A stretch of 20,649 nt of DNA from an uncultured Saprospiraceae bacterium (GTDB lineage Bacteria > Bacteroidota > Bacteroidia > Chitinophagales > Saprospiraceae), in contig CALDEO010000245.1 in assembly GCA_937942465.1 (NCBI GenBank), positions 1-20,649 of the forward strand, read 5' to 3'. Positions 10,101 through 17,918 of the stretch are shown one piece after another. The position numbers and the translations under genes were made by a program. Within the stretch, counting starts at the first letter, position 1, and every line of letters starts with the position of its first letter. Under the pieces are notes generated by a model. The model ran no database searches. It worked only from the letters and a program-made list of their open reading frames with translations, and was not told the DNA's origin.

Positions 10101-10747
10101 ATACGAGCAGTGCCTTTAAGGAAAGGGACAAAGCTAAATAGTCCAAAGTCTTCTTCTTTGAAAGACTGATCACCTGTACGTGTGAGGCGTAGCATGCGTT
10201 GTGACTCGCCGGCACCTACAGGTATGACTAGGTGACCACCTACCTTGAGTTGTTGTTTTAGTGCTTCGGGTATCATGGGGGCTCCTGCTGTTACAATGAT
10301 TCTGTCAAATGGTGCAAATCGCTCAGACCCCAAGTAACCATCTCCATATAGTGTCCTGATCTGTTTATAACCTAGGTCATGTACAAACTTCTGTGTCTTT
10401 TTGAATAAGCTTTCTTGGCGTTCGATAGAGTACACTTTGACACCCATCTCCACTAATACACAGGCTTGATACCCTGATCCTGTGCCGATTTCTAATATTT
10501 TTTGACCAGGCTCAAGTTCGAGCAACTCAGTCTGTCTAGCAACAGTATAAGGTTGTGAGATCGTCTGATCTGATCCAATAGGAAATGCAACATCCTTGTA
10601 TGCCCACTCCGCAAATGCACCATCCAAAAACAGATGACGTGGTATCCTACCGATAGCACCAAGTACCAATGGGTCTTTAATACCCTTGCCAATAAGCTCC
10701 TTAACTAGCTGCTGTCTGAGGCCCTTGTGTCTATAACTATCGATCAT
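10097..10747 (-). CDS. pcm: Protein-L-isoaspartate O-methyltransferase
   Basis: Pcm methylates isoaspartyl residues in damaged proteins with S-adenosylmethionine, starting their repair in the cytoplasm. The 216-residue protein has the family motifs in order: IPRHLFL (about 35-41), the substrate-site IGSDQTISQPY (57-67) with Ser59, the SAM-binding EIGTGSGYQA (86-95), GDGYLG (about 135-140), IIVTAGAPMIP (about 150-160), and a C-terminal VPFLKG. Length and start (ATG 10747) are normal. It is divergent from the mutase gene and convergent with the upstream lipoprotein; the last stop overlaps that gene's stop through CTAG. No terminator lies between them, so antisense overlap of the two mRNAs is likely. 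Confidence 0.96.
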   Translation of the reverse strand: MIDSYRHKGLRQQLVKELIGKGIKDPLVLGAIGRIPRHLFLDGAFAEWAYKDVAFPIGSDQTISQPYTVARQTELLELEPGQKILEIGTGSGYQACVLVEMGVKVYSIERQESLFKKTQKFVHDLGYKQIRTLYGDGYLGSERFAPFDRIIVTAGAPMIPEALKQQLKVGGHLVIPVGAGESQRMLRLTRTGDQSFKEEDFGLFSFVPFLKGTARI

Positions 10748-10748
10748 A

Positions 10749-10777
10749 TTGTTACAATAGAGTTACTTATAATTTTG
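10749..10777 (+). promoter_or_regulatory. Candidate promoter of the phosphohexomutase gene
   Basis: TTG at 10749-10751 and a perfect TAATTTTG box at 10770-10777 are separated by 18 bases. The expected start near 10781 gives a leader of about 114 bases before the ATG at 10895. The leader is very AT-rich and includes a small AAGAT/ATCTT hairpin. Confidence 0.4.
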
Positions 10778-10894
10778 TATTTTAAGATTTCAATCTTATT
10801 TTTTTGATAAAATTGAATAACATTGATGACAAATCTAAGTATATATTATATATTTATTGAATATATTGTTAACTGAATATAAATGGAATAGAAA

Positions 10895-12292
10895 ATGGAT
10901 ACGATTAAATTTGGTACAGATGGATGGAGAGCTATTATTGCCCAAGACTACACCGTAGCTAATGTCACGAGAGTGTCTCAAGCAACTGCACTATGGATGA
11001 AGTCCAAAGGGATGAAACAAGTAGTCATAGGATACGATTGTAGATTTGGGGGAATTCTTTTTTCTGAGACATCAGCCAAGGTATTCGGTGATCACGGTAT
11101 CAAAGTGATCATGTCCCATGAGTTTGTATCGACACCGATGGTGTCACTCGCTATTGTCAAGACCAATAGTGATATGGGTGTAGTTATTACGGCAAGTCAT
11201 AATCCTCATACATACAACGGTTTTAAGTTGAAGTCAGCTTATGGTGGTCCGACGATACCGAGCGAAATCGCAGAAGTAGAGTCACATATACCAGATACAG
11301 TACCTACTGTGAAGAGTACGATCGAGAGTATGAAGACTTCAGGTTTATTTGAATATCAAGATCTTGAGCAGATGTATCACGATCATATCGTGGCTAACTT
11401 TGATCTAGATCTAATCAATAACGGTACGGTACAGCTTGCTTATGATGCAATGTATGGTGCTGGTCAGAATGCAGTAAGAAGAATATTCCCAGATGCAACA
11501 TTGCTTCATTGCGATTATAATCCATCATTTATGGGTCAGGCTCCAGAGCCTATACATAGAAACCTAACGGAGTTATCAGAGACAATTGCCAATAGTGATA
11601 CGATCAATCTAGGTCTTGCCAATGATGGTGATGCCGATCGGATCGGAATGTATGATGAGGATGGCAATTTTGTAGATTCGCATCACTTATTACTGTTGTT
11701 GCTTAATTATTTATACGAGCATAAAGGCTTAAGAGGTAAAGTCGTTATTACATTCTCTGTCACAGATAAAATGAAGCAACTTGCAGCAATATATGGCTGT
11801 GAGATAGAGGTTACAAAGATAGGATTTAAGTATATCGCTGAGATCATGACCAAAGAAGACGTCTTAGTCGGTGGTGAGGAGTCAGGTGGTCTAGCAGTGA
11901 AAGGTCATATACCAGAGAGAGACGGTGTATGGATGGGATTATTGATCATGGAGTTCATGGCCAAAACTGGAAAAACAATCAAACAACTGATTCAAGATAT
12001 TTACGATAAAGTAGGATCTTTTGCATCAGACAGGGACGATCTGCATATTACAGATGAACTCAAACATAAAATAATAGCCACATGCGCCGCAGGTGATGTC
12101 AAAAAAATAGGTGATCGTGACGTAATCAGTACAGAGACTATTGATGGCTTTAAGTTCTACTTAAGTGATGAAGAGTGGGTCATGGTAAGACCATCAGGTA
12201 CAGAGCCAGTACTCAGAGTATATGCGCATGCACCGGATATGGATGGGGTAAAAGCTATCTTGGCAGCAACACATAAAACATTAAATCCATAA
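10895..12292 (+). CDS. Phosphoglucomutase/phosphomannomutase family protein
   Basis: This is an alpha-D-phosphohexomutase that moves phosphate between C1 and C6 (or C1 and N-acetylglucosamine positions) of a hexose. The 465-residue protein has all four domains. The N-terminal KFGTDGWRA is at 5-13, the phosphoserine loop TASHNP at 99-104 (Ser101), and the metal loop NDGDADRIG at 243-251. The sugar-specificity loop GGEESGGL is at 326-333 and the phosphate-binding RPSGTEP starts at about 432. The GEESGG loop fits glucose/mannose substrates; GlmM normally differs there and is shorter. Which sugar is preferred cannot be told from the motifs. It probably feeds nucleotide-sugar and polysaccharide synthesis. 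It stands alone, divergent from pcm. Confidence 0.93.
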   Translation: MDTIKFGTDGWRAIIAQDYTVANVTRVSQATALWMKSKGMKQVVIGYDCRFGGILFSETSAKVFGDHGIKVIMSHEFVSTPMVSLAIVKTNSDMGVVITASHNPHTYNGFKLKSAYGGPTIPSEIAEVESHIPDTVPTVKSTIESMKTSGLFEYQDLEQMYHDHIVANFDLDLINNGTVQLAYDAMYGAGQNAVRRIFPDATLLHCDYNPSFMGQAPEPIHRNLTELSETIANSDTINLGLANDGDADRIGMYDEDGNFVDSHHLLLLLLNYLYEHKGLRGKVVITFSVTDKMKQLAAIYGCEIEVTKIGFKYIAEIMTKEDVLVGGEESGGLAVKGHIPERDGVWMGLLIMEFMAKTGKTIKQLIQDIYDKVGSFASDRDDLHITDELKHKIIATCAAGDVKKIGDRDVISTETIDGFKFYLSDEEWVMVRPSGTEPVLRVYAHAPDMDGVKAILAATHKTLNP

Positions 12293-12314
12293 AAAAAGTA
12301 CACGTATCGATATC

Positions 12315-12428
12315 GAACCACTCAGAGCACTAAGTTCACTAAGTTTTTTCAAATAGCAGTTTGTACTAGTCTAGCTAAGCAAAATGCTCAACAAAGAAAT
12401 CTTAGTGAACTGAGTGAACTTGTGGTTT
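12315..12428. repeat. Long imperfect inverted repeat with a 9-bp internal period
   Basis: The arms are 12315-12343 and 12401-12428, separated by 57 bases. AACCAC at the outer end and 15 of 16 bases at the inner end pair. Each arm consists of repeated short words (CACTAAGTT twice on the left; AGTGAACTG/AGTGAACTT on the right). It lies between the convergent stops of the mutase (12292) and the acetyltransferase (12459), where it could act as a bidirectional transcription end. From memory, similar CACTAAG/CTTAGTG word arrays are dispersed in many bacterial genomes. Confidence 0.75.
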
Positions 12429-12458
12429 GAAAAATGAACACGTCTAATTAAAGATCCA

Positions 12459-12911
12459 CTACATAATCATCCCTTGATGGGGGATATCATCTTCAAGGTA
12501 ATACTCACCTGTAGGCTTAAATCCCATGCATTTATAAAATTGACTTAGATAGGTCTGAGCGGATATTTTAATATTAGCTTGAGGATACAATGTATGGCAT
12601 AGGTCGATAGAAACCTGCATTATATTTTGACCAACACCTTGTCCCCTTACGGATGTAACACTAGCAACTCTGCCTATAGAACAATAGTTAGGGTAGGTCA
12701 CTCCAGGCGCAAGTACTCGGGTATATCCTACTAGTTGACCTTGCTCGTCTGTCGCTATTACGTGCATAGCATTCTGATCGTTGTCATCTGCATCTTGATA
12801 TGGACAGTCTTGCTCTACTACAAATACTTCTTGTCTGACCTTAAGAATATCATATAGCATATGTAGCGTCAATTGATCAAAACTCTTGGTGGAATACGTG
12901 TAGTTGGACAT
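12459..12911 (-). CDS. elaA: GNAT-family N-acetyltransferase, ElaA type
   Basis: The 150-residue protein matches the ElaA branch of acetyl-CoA-dependent N-acetyltransferases. The N-terminal part has LYDILKVRQEVFVVEQDCPYQDAD, split here as LYDILKVRQEVF (about 19-30) and VVEQDCPYQDAD (31-42). IGRVASVTSVRGQGVGQ follows at about 79-95, with the acetyl-CoA pyrophosphate-binding RGQGVG at 89-94, and the C-terminus is FYKCMGFKPTGEYYLEDDIPH. Length and domain limits are normal. The acceptor substrate of ElaA proteins is not established. It is read in the same direction as the lipoprotein gene at 13001-13630, 89 bases downstream of that gene's stop, so co-transcription is possible. Confidence 0.9.
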   Translation of the reverse strand: MSNYTYSTKSFDQLTLHMLYDILKVRQEVFVVEQDCPYQDADDNDQNAMHVIATDEQGQLVGYTRVLAPGVTYPNYCSIGRVASVTSVRGQGVGQNIMQVSIDLCHTLYPQANIKISAQTYLSQFYKCMGFKPTGEYYLEDDIPHQGMIM

Positions 12912-13000
12912 GAAAGTTAATTTTAAAATACCTTCTAGATTAGAGCGGTTATGATGTCTAGCTAAGGTAAGCTTTGCACATATTTCATTTTGTATTAAAC

Positions 13001-13630
13001 CTATTTCTTTTCGTAATATTCACAGCCATCTGCCATGCAACTACCATAATTGCCGTCGGCATGTATCATTAAAATATTGCTGCAAGCATGTTTTTGCCTG
13101 AAAAATAGTTTTTCGATTACATCATCTTGATCAATAATTACGTCGTATTTATTTTGATCAAATTTATATGTTGAGTTCGCTATATATAATGTCTCATAGT
13201 CACTAAATTCTGTTGCTACTTCTTTGGTGTAATTGCTATTTCGTTCATTCGTTAGACATTCCCCTCTTTCTGATAACTCTGTATAATAGACAATCCGCAA
13301 GGGTTTATCGAAACTGATTTTTATGTTTCCAGATTGTTCAATACTTGCTTTGAAAGCTTTAAGTTGTTCTGGGGTTAATTTTCCTTCCTCATGCCTTATT
13401 ACAATATACGCTTCTGTGACGGTATCAAAGTATCGATAGACGTCAATGTTGTATGCATAGTTTATGAGCTTTTTAAATTCTGCCTCGCTTACTTGTTTGT
13501 TATTTAAGTCATAGTAGTTGATGGGGTTTTGCGGTACCGATACCACATCTTTAGTACTTGTACAACTTGCAAAGCTTACGAACAATCCAATAAAAAGCAG
13601 ACCATAAAACGTGTAAAATTCCCTATTCAT
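13001..13630 (-). CDS. Hypothetical lipoprotein
   Basis: This 209-residue protein begins with a type II signal peptide (MNREFYTFYGLLFIGLFVSF) and a lipobox ending at Cys23 (FASC). The mature part has a helical segment (SEAEFKKLINYAYNIDVYRYF), a central alpha/beta region, and a C-terminal end with several cysteines (HACSNILMIHADGNYGSCMADGCEYYE) that could form disulfides. I do not recognise the family. The Cys-rich tail after a predicted strand resembles small periplasmic redox or DUF4369-neighbour proteins only superficially. The gene lies divergent from the membrane-protein gene at 13863 across a 232-base spacer. Confidence 0.75.
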   Translation of the reverse strand: MNREFYTFYGLLFIGLFVSFASCTSTKDVVSVPQNPINYYDLNNKQVSEAEFKKLINYAYNIDVYRYFDTVTEAYIVIRHEEGKLTPEQLKAFKASIEQSGNIKISFDKPLRIVYYTELSERGECLTNERNSNYTKEVATEFSDYETLYIANSTYKFDQNKYDVIIDQDDVIEKLFFRQKHACSNILMIHADGNYGSCMADGCEYYEKK

Positions 13631-13862
13631 TTTTTTGTTTTTTTGAGTTTAGACTACAATGTACAATGATTTTTTATCTGTTTCAATATTAGTACAGAAT
13701 GCTTATATCGTTGATGATATGATTTGTAAGTGGCAACGTATTTATTTAGATCAAAACATTTTCTGTATATTTAGTTGAAGAGTAGATACTTACCATCATA
13801 ACAATACTGGTAGTTTCGACCTATAATTAAAAAGTATTTATAAACAAAAAACCACTTCTCGT
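13631..13862. other. Divergent intergenic spacer, promoters not resolved
   Basis: The 232 bases separate two divergent genes and must hold promoters for both. The sequence is AT-rich. I find no clean TTG-N19-TAnnTTTG pair on either strand, and no coding frame or hairpin worth naming. Confidence 0.5.
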
Positions 13863-14726
13863 ATGTCTAATTATTACACTCCTTCAGGTAAGATGTCACC
13901 AGTTGCAATCGGCTATTTTTTATTATGTGTATTCATCATTTTGCCATTATTAGGCCTAGTTTATTCTTACGCTATCTGGTACATTCCTATTATTTATGTT
14001 AATGTTTTATTGGCTGTAGGGTTTGGCTTCGCAATAGGGTTTGTCATTAGTCTACTTGTTGTCAAAATGGGTAAAGTAAGAAGTGTATCTAAGTCCGTAC
14101 TATTTGGTGTTTTAGGAGCTTTAGTTGCTTATTATTTTCATTGGGTTGTATGGTCTGATCTATTGTATAATGCTTCTGGAGGTAATGATTATTTCTCTTT
14201 TAGTAATATTAGTATTAGTGAGGTTCTCAGTTTTGCTGCGCAACCAGGCGCCATTTTTGAGCTTATCGGTTCAGTCAACGAAATGGGTACTTGGGGCTTC
14301 GGTGATAGTCCTGTAAGTGGCACATTGCTTACGGTCGTGTGGGTTATTGAGTTTTTAATAATTTTCGTTGTAGCTACAGTGGTTTCTACTAGCTTTGCAG
14401 GTACTCCATTTTGTGAGGTAGAGAATGAGTGGTTTAAAGAAAGAGAATTGGCACCTTTTAGTGCAATCTCGGATGTATCATCTCTTGTGGCTAGTCTAGA
14501 AGCAGGCGATGAGACGTTACTCAACACGATTAGCAAGAAAACAGAGGACCAACTAGATCACAGTGTTTTTACGGTATACAACTCAGCTCACGATGAGTCA
14601 TACTTGAGTATTGTCAACAAAGTGGCCAAGGAGGAAGACGGTAAAATATCATACAGTGATGCTCCGGTAGTTACACATATCAAAGTTACAGACGACTTAG
14701 TTGCTAAGATGGAGGCAGTGGCTTAA
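13863..14726 (+). CDS. Four-helix membrane protein of unknown function
   Basis: This 287-residue protein has hydrophobic segments at about 13-35, 39-67, 78-97 and 155-180. Helices 1-3 are tightly packed, with a short basic loop (KMGKVRSVSK) between 2 and 3. A polar loop of about 55 residues separates helices 3 and 4. A soluble C-terminal domain (about 185-287) is acidic and helical (ISDVSSLVASLEAGDE, SKKTEDQLDHSVFTVY, VVTHIKVTDDLVAKMEAVA). By the positive-inside rule the basic loop, and hence probably the C-terminal domain, faces the cytoplasm. I recognise no family. It is monocistronic, with no functional partner evident in its neighbours. Confidence 0.75.
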   Translation: MSNYYTPSGKMSPVAIGYFLLCVFIILPLLGLVYSYAIWYIPIIYVNVLLAVGFGFAIGFVISLLVVKMGKVRSVSKSVLFGVLGALVAYYFHWVVWSDLLYNASGGNDYFSFSNISISEVLSFAAQPGAIFELIGSVNEMGTWGFGDSPVSGTLLTVVWVIEFLIIFVVATVVSTSFAGTPFCEVENEWFKERELAPFSAISDVSSLVASLEAGDETLLNTISKKTEDQLDHSVFTVYNSAHDESYLSIVNKVAKEEDGKISYSDAPVVTHIKVTDDLVAKMEAVA

Positions 14727-14765
14727 TATCTGCTTATTTTATAAGATTTAACTTCAAAAATGTAT

Positions 14766-14797
14766 TCCTTTTTAGTGTATAATGAGACTAAAAAGGA
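14766..14797. repeat. Perfect 11-bp stem-loop between genes
   Basis: The arms TCCTTTTTAGT (14766-14776) and ACTAAAAAGGA (14787-14797) are perfectly complementary around a 10-base loop. The hairpin lies 40 bases after the membrane-protein stop and just upstream of the candidate promoter for the beta-helix gene. No T run follows directly, so it is either a weak terminator or a binding site. Confidence 0.6.
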
Positions 14798-14808
14798 TAA
14801 TGATCATT

Positions 14809-14836
14809 TTGCTAGTTTTTAATTTTTATATCTTTA
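14809..14836 (+). promoter_or_regulatory. Candidate promoter of the beta-helix protein gene
   Basis: TTG at 14809-14811 and TATCTTTA at 14829-14836 (17-base spacer) resemble the -33/-7 promoter with the last base changed. The predicted start at about 14840 leaves a 15-base leader. That leader contains AAAGGA, a rare Shine-Dalgarno-like site for this phylum, 8 bases before the ATG. Confidence 0.35.
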
Positions 14837-14854
14837 GAAAAAAAGGACGTAAAA

Positions 14855-17695
14855 ATGAAACGAGTTATAATTATCACAACTGCATTACTTTGTATTTCAA
14901 TATTTAATCTTTCTGCTCAGATATCAATCAATGTACCTGCCGATTATTCTTCTATTCAGGCAGCTTTGAATGCTGCGCAAGAGGGAACAACAATTAATGT
15001 GTCACCTGGTGTTTATTATGAAAGAATAATATGGCCATCAGATACGGATGGAATATTACTAATCGGAGTACAAGGTGCCTCACAGACTATTATTGATGCT
15101 GAGAGAATAGGCCGAACTATTACAATATCAAATTTGTTTAATTTCAACGATGAGCAGAGTATTACAGAAGAAACATTAATTAAAGGCTTCACAATTAGAA
15201 ATGGTTATGTCCATGATAGTAGAGGGGCCGGTATGTACCTAGAAGATGTAAGCCCAAAGCTTGTAGACCTAATAATCATGGATAATTATGGTGATGGAGA
15301 TGCAGTGTCGGGCGCCGGCATTTATGCTGGTACATATTCAGGTATAATTGAAGGATGTCAGTTTATTAATAATGAAATAAATACAGAAATTAGATCTTAT
15401 GGTGCCGGTCTATACGTTGACGTAAATGATAGTGTCACTTTACGTAATTGTAGATTTGAAAATAACCGAGGAGTTACCAATTCTTGGTGCTATGGTGGTG
15501 GTTTTTATGCCACAACATTTGGTTTTAACAACCCCAATTCTGAAATAAAATTGGTTGGTTGCAGTTTTGATGGAAATTCAACATCAACAGAAAGTTGGTC
15601 TTTTGGCGCTGGAGCCTACATTGATCGAGACTTTTTATTAATAGAAATAGATTCTTCGACTTTCGTGAATAATACAACGAATGTTTCAACTTGGTCTCAT
15701 GGTGGAGGCTTATACATAAGTACTACCGAAGTCCTTTTGTCAAATAATACATTTATGGGCAATTCTGCTGAAAGTGGTGGTGGTGTTTATTTAGATCCCG
15801 ATTTTCTTGAAACTGGAAGTGCTATTATTGAAAGTACTGTATTCTCAAATAACTTCTTGCTACAAGGAAACACTCGCGGGGGATCAGCAATTTATGTTGC
15901 ATATGATCCCTTGGATTTGACATTAAACAATTGTATTATTGATCATAATGAGGGTAATCCCGTTGAATTATATATAAGTTCATCAGGAAGTGCTGAAGCC
16001 ATTGTAAATATGAATCATTGTACGTTGGCATATAATGAAGGGGGTATTCAAATCAACGACGTAGTATTGAATGCAACAAACTCAATTTTTTGGGACAACG
16101 GAAATGAAGAACTCTCTAGTAATTCATGGTCATCCGCGGAGATAAATATTCGAAACTCTATCGTTAAAGGTGGTTTTGCTGGTGAGAATGTAATTGATTT
16201 GAACCCTTTGTTTGTTAATGAATACGTTTTAGCACCTAGTGAAAACTCTCCATGCTTGAATGCAGGAATTCCTATTGGTATAGAGGAAGATTTTGAAGGC
16301 AATCCGAGACCCATGCCAGTCAATAGTTACCCAGATATGGGAGCATATGAGATGGATCAATATTTTGCGCATGTACTTGTAAAGTTCTATATCGACCAAA
16401 ATGAAAATGGTATAAATGATCAAGATGATCCACTGGTATCGCTTGGTGCAGTGAAAGTGAATGGTAATAAAACATATAAAAACTTTAGACAAGAAGGTGT
16501 ATATATAATTGCTCATCCAGGTATGCTCTCCTTAGAATATGATAATACCTATGATGTAAGATGGCAGACCACAACTCTTTCTGAGTTTAATTATGACGTA
16601 AATACTGAGGATTTTGAAGAGATAGTTGAAATTGGATTGAGTCCTATTACTGTAGAGTCTGACGTCCAAACAATAATAACAAGTGACAGGTTCAGGTGTG
16701 GTGAGGAGGTAGATTTCATTCTTACATTAAAAAATAGAGGTACGACTATAGAATCTGGGGTAGTATGGGTTGATTTGGACCTTAGAGTGAATGAAGTAAG
16801 TTTTACAATTCCTCCTGATTATATTGCAAATGATCATAGGGTAGGTTGGAATTTTTCGGACCTACTACCCAATGAATGCCTAGATATCGATTTTGTAGTC
16901 ACATCCCCGCTCATTGATGATGTAGAGCAAGTTGGGCAATTTTATTGCTTTGTAGCAGCGCTGCAAGAAGAATTTGCAGCAAGAAGAGAGCCATTTATTT
17001 ATAAGGTTGAGCATAGGTGCTCGTATGACCCTAATGATAAACAAGTACACCCTTATAGAAGTGATAATTTGGCTTTGATTACTTCAGACTTAGTTTATAC
17101 AATTCGTTTTCAGAATACAGGAAATGACTATGCATTGAATGTTGTTATTAGGGATACACTAGCTGAGTATTTGGATATGAGTACTTTTGAATTGATTAGT
17201 ACATCCCACCCATATAACTTGCTTGTTGCAATAGAGGATGAAAGAGCGATAGCTTTTGAATTTTCTTCCTTGTACTTGCCAGATAGTCTGACAAATGAAC
17301 CTGAAAGTCATGGGTTCATTACTTATAGCATTAAACCTAATGAAGATGTTTCGTTGGATACTAAAATTGAGAATACGGCGTACATATATTTTGATTTTAA
17401 TCCAGCAATAGTAACTAATACTACAGAAAGTATCATGGTCGATGAATTTCCAGTTACATCCAGTTCAGAGGTGTATAAAATTGACGTTTTGTCTTACCCA
17501 AACCCCACAAGCGATATCATTAATTTAAGCATGTCAGTTGATAGAGTCAAAGTAATGGATTTTGTTGGTAAGAAAGTTTTGGATTTAAATGATACCCGTT
17601 TAATTGATGTCAGAGGCCTGAGTGTAGGAAGTTATTTAGTAGAATATACGGTAAGAGATAAAACCATAGTAGATAAGTGGGTTATTGCAAGATAA
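14855..17695 (+). CDS. Secreted right-handed beta-helix protein with T9SS sorting domain
   Basis: The 946-residue protein begins with a signal peptide (MKRVIIITTALLCISIFNLSAQ). A pectin-lyase-like right-handed beta-helix spans about 25-490, seen as repeated turns with GAGIYAG, GAGLYVD, GGGFYAT, GAGAYID, GGGLYIS and GGGVYLD, each followed by a short N-rich strand such as CRFENNRG or CSFDGNST. The helix ends with the NPLFVNEYVLAP and DMGAYE landmarks. A calcium-loop-like DQNENGINDQDDP follows at about 512-524. A beta domain of the DUF7619/DUF11-like type starting with CSYDPNDKQVHP lies at about 720-855, and the T9SS type A sorting domain with YPNPTSD at about 873-946. It is exported and anchored or released at the cell surface. 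Without catalytic residues of a known lyase it may be an adhesin or polysaccharide-binding protein. Confidence 0.88.
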   Translation: MKRVIIITTALLCISIFNLSAQISINVPADYSSIQAALNAAQEGTTINVSPGVYYERIIWPSDTDGILLIGVQGASQTIIDAERIGRTITISNLFNFNDEQSITEETLIKGFTIRNGYVHDSRGAGMYLEDVSPKLVDLIIMDNYGDGDAVSGAGIYAGTYSGIIEGCQFINNEINTEIRSYGAGLYVDVNDSVTLRNCRFENNRGVTNSWCYGGGFYATTFGFNNPNSEIKLVGCSFDGNSTSTESWSFGAGAYIDRDFLLIEIDSSTFVNNTTNVSTWSHGGGLYISTTEVLLSNNTFMGNSAESGGGVYLDPDFLETGSAIIESTVFSNNFLLQGNTRGGSAIYVAYDPLDLTLNNCIIDHNEGNPVELYISSSGSAEAIVNMNHCTLAYNEGGIQINDVVLNATNSIFWDNGNEELSSNSWSSAEINIRNSIVKGGFAGENVIDLNPLFVNEYVLAPSENSPCLNAGIPIGIEEDFEGNPRPMPVNSYPDMGAYEMDQYFAHVLVKFYIDQNENGINDQDDPLVSLGAVKVNGNKTYKNFRQEGVYIIAHPGMLSLEYDNTYDVRWQTTTLSEFNYDVNTEDFEEIVEIGLSPITVESDVQTIITSDRFRCGEEVDFILTLKNRGTTIESGVVWVDLDLRVNEVSFTIPPDYIANDHRVGWNFSDLLPNECLDIDFVVTSPLIDDVEQVGQFYCFVAALQEEFAARREPFIYKVEHRCSYDPNDKQVHPYRSDNLALITSDLVYTIRFQNTGNDYALNVVIRDTLAEYLDMSTFELISTSHPYNLLVAIEDERAIAFEFSSLYLPDSLTNEPESHGFITYSIKPNEDVSLDTKIENTAYIYFDFNPAIVTNTTESIMVDEFPVTSSSEVYKIDVLSYPNPTSDIINLSMSVDRVKVMDFVGKKVLDLNDTRLIDVRGLSVGSYLVEYTVRDKTIVDKWVIAR

Positions 17696-17717
17696 CAGAA
17701 TGGAGTATATCAACCTT

Positions 17718-17763
17718 GTTTAATAAGTTGAATCTATCAGAGTGTAAAATCTACTTATTAAAC
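17718..17763. repeat. Perfect 11-bp inverted repeat between convergent genes
   Basis: GTTTAATAAGT (17718-17728) and ACTTATTAAAC (17753-17763) are perfectly complementary around 24 bases. It begins 22 bases after the stop of the beta-helix gene and lies in the 223-base convergent spacer. It could slow or end transcription, but it is AT-rich and lacks a T run. I see nothing else in the spacer. Confidence 0.5.
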
Positions 17764-17918
17764 TCATTATTGTTATTCAATAGTACAAAATATATTCACT
17801 GCTTTAAAGGATTCACTATCTGTTGTAAAATGAATTCTGCCGTTTTAGAATGATGTATTCAATAAATTACAAATTTGATTAGGTTATTTGTTATGGATAT
17901 GCTCACTGATCTTAAGCC

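Noticed and set aside
10782..10810. AAGAT/ATCTT hairpin followed by T run as a terminator
   Set aside because: The stem is only 5 bp and AT-only in its base; it lies in a divergent promoter region where a terminator is not expected.
16229..16516. Minus-strand frame inside the beta-helix gene
   Set aside because: It is antisense to a well-supported secreted protein and shows no family features.
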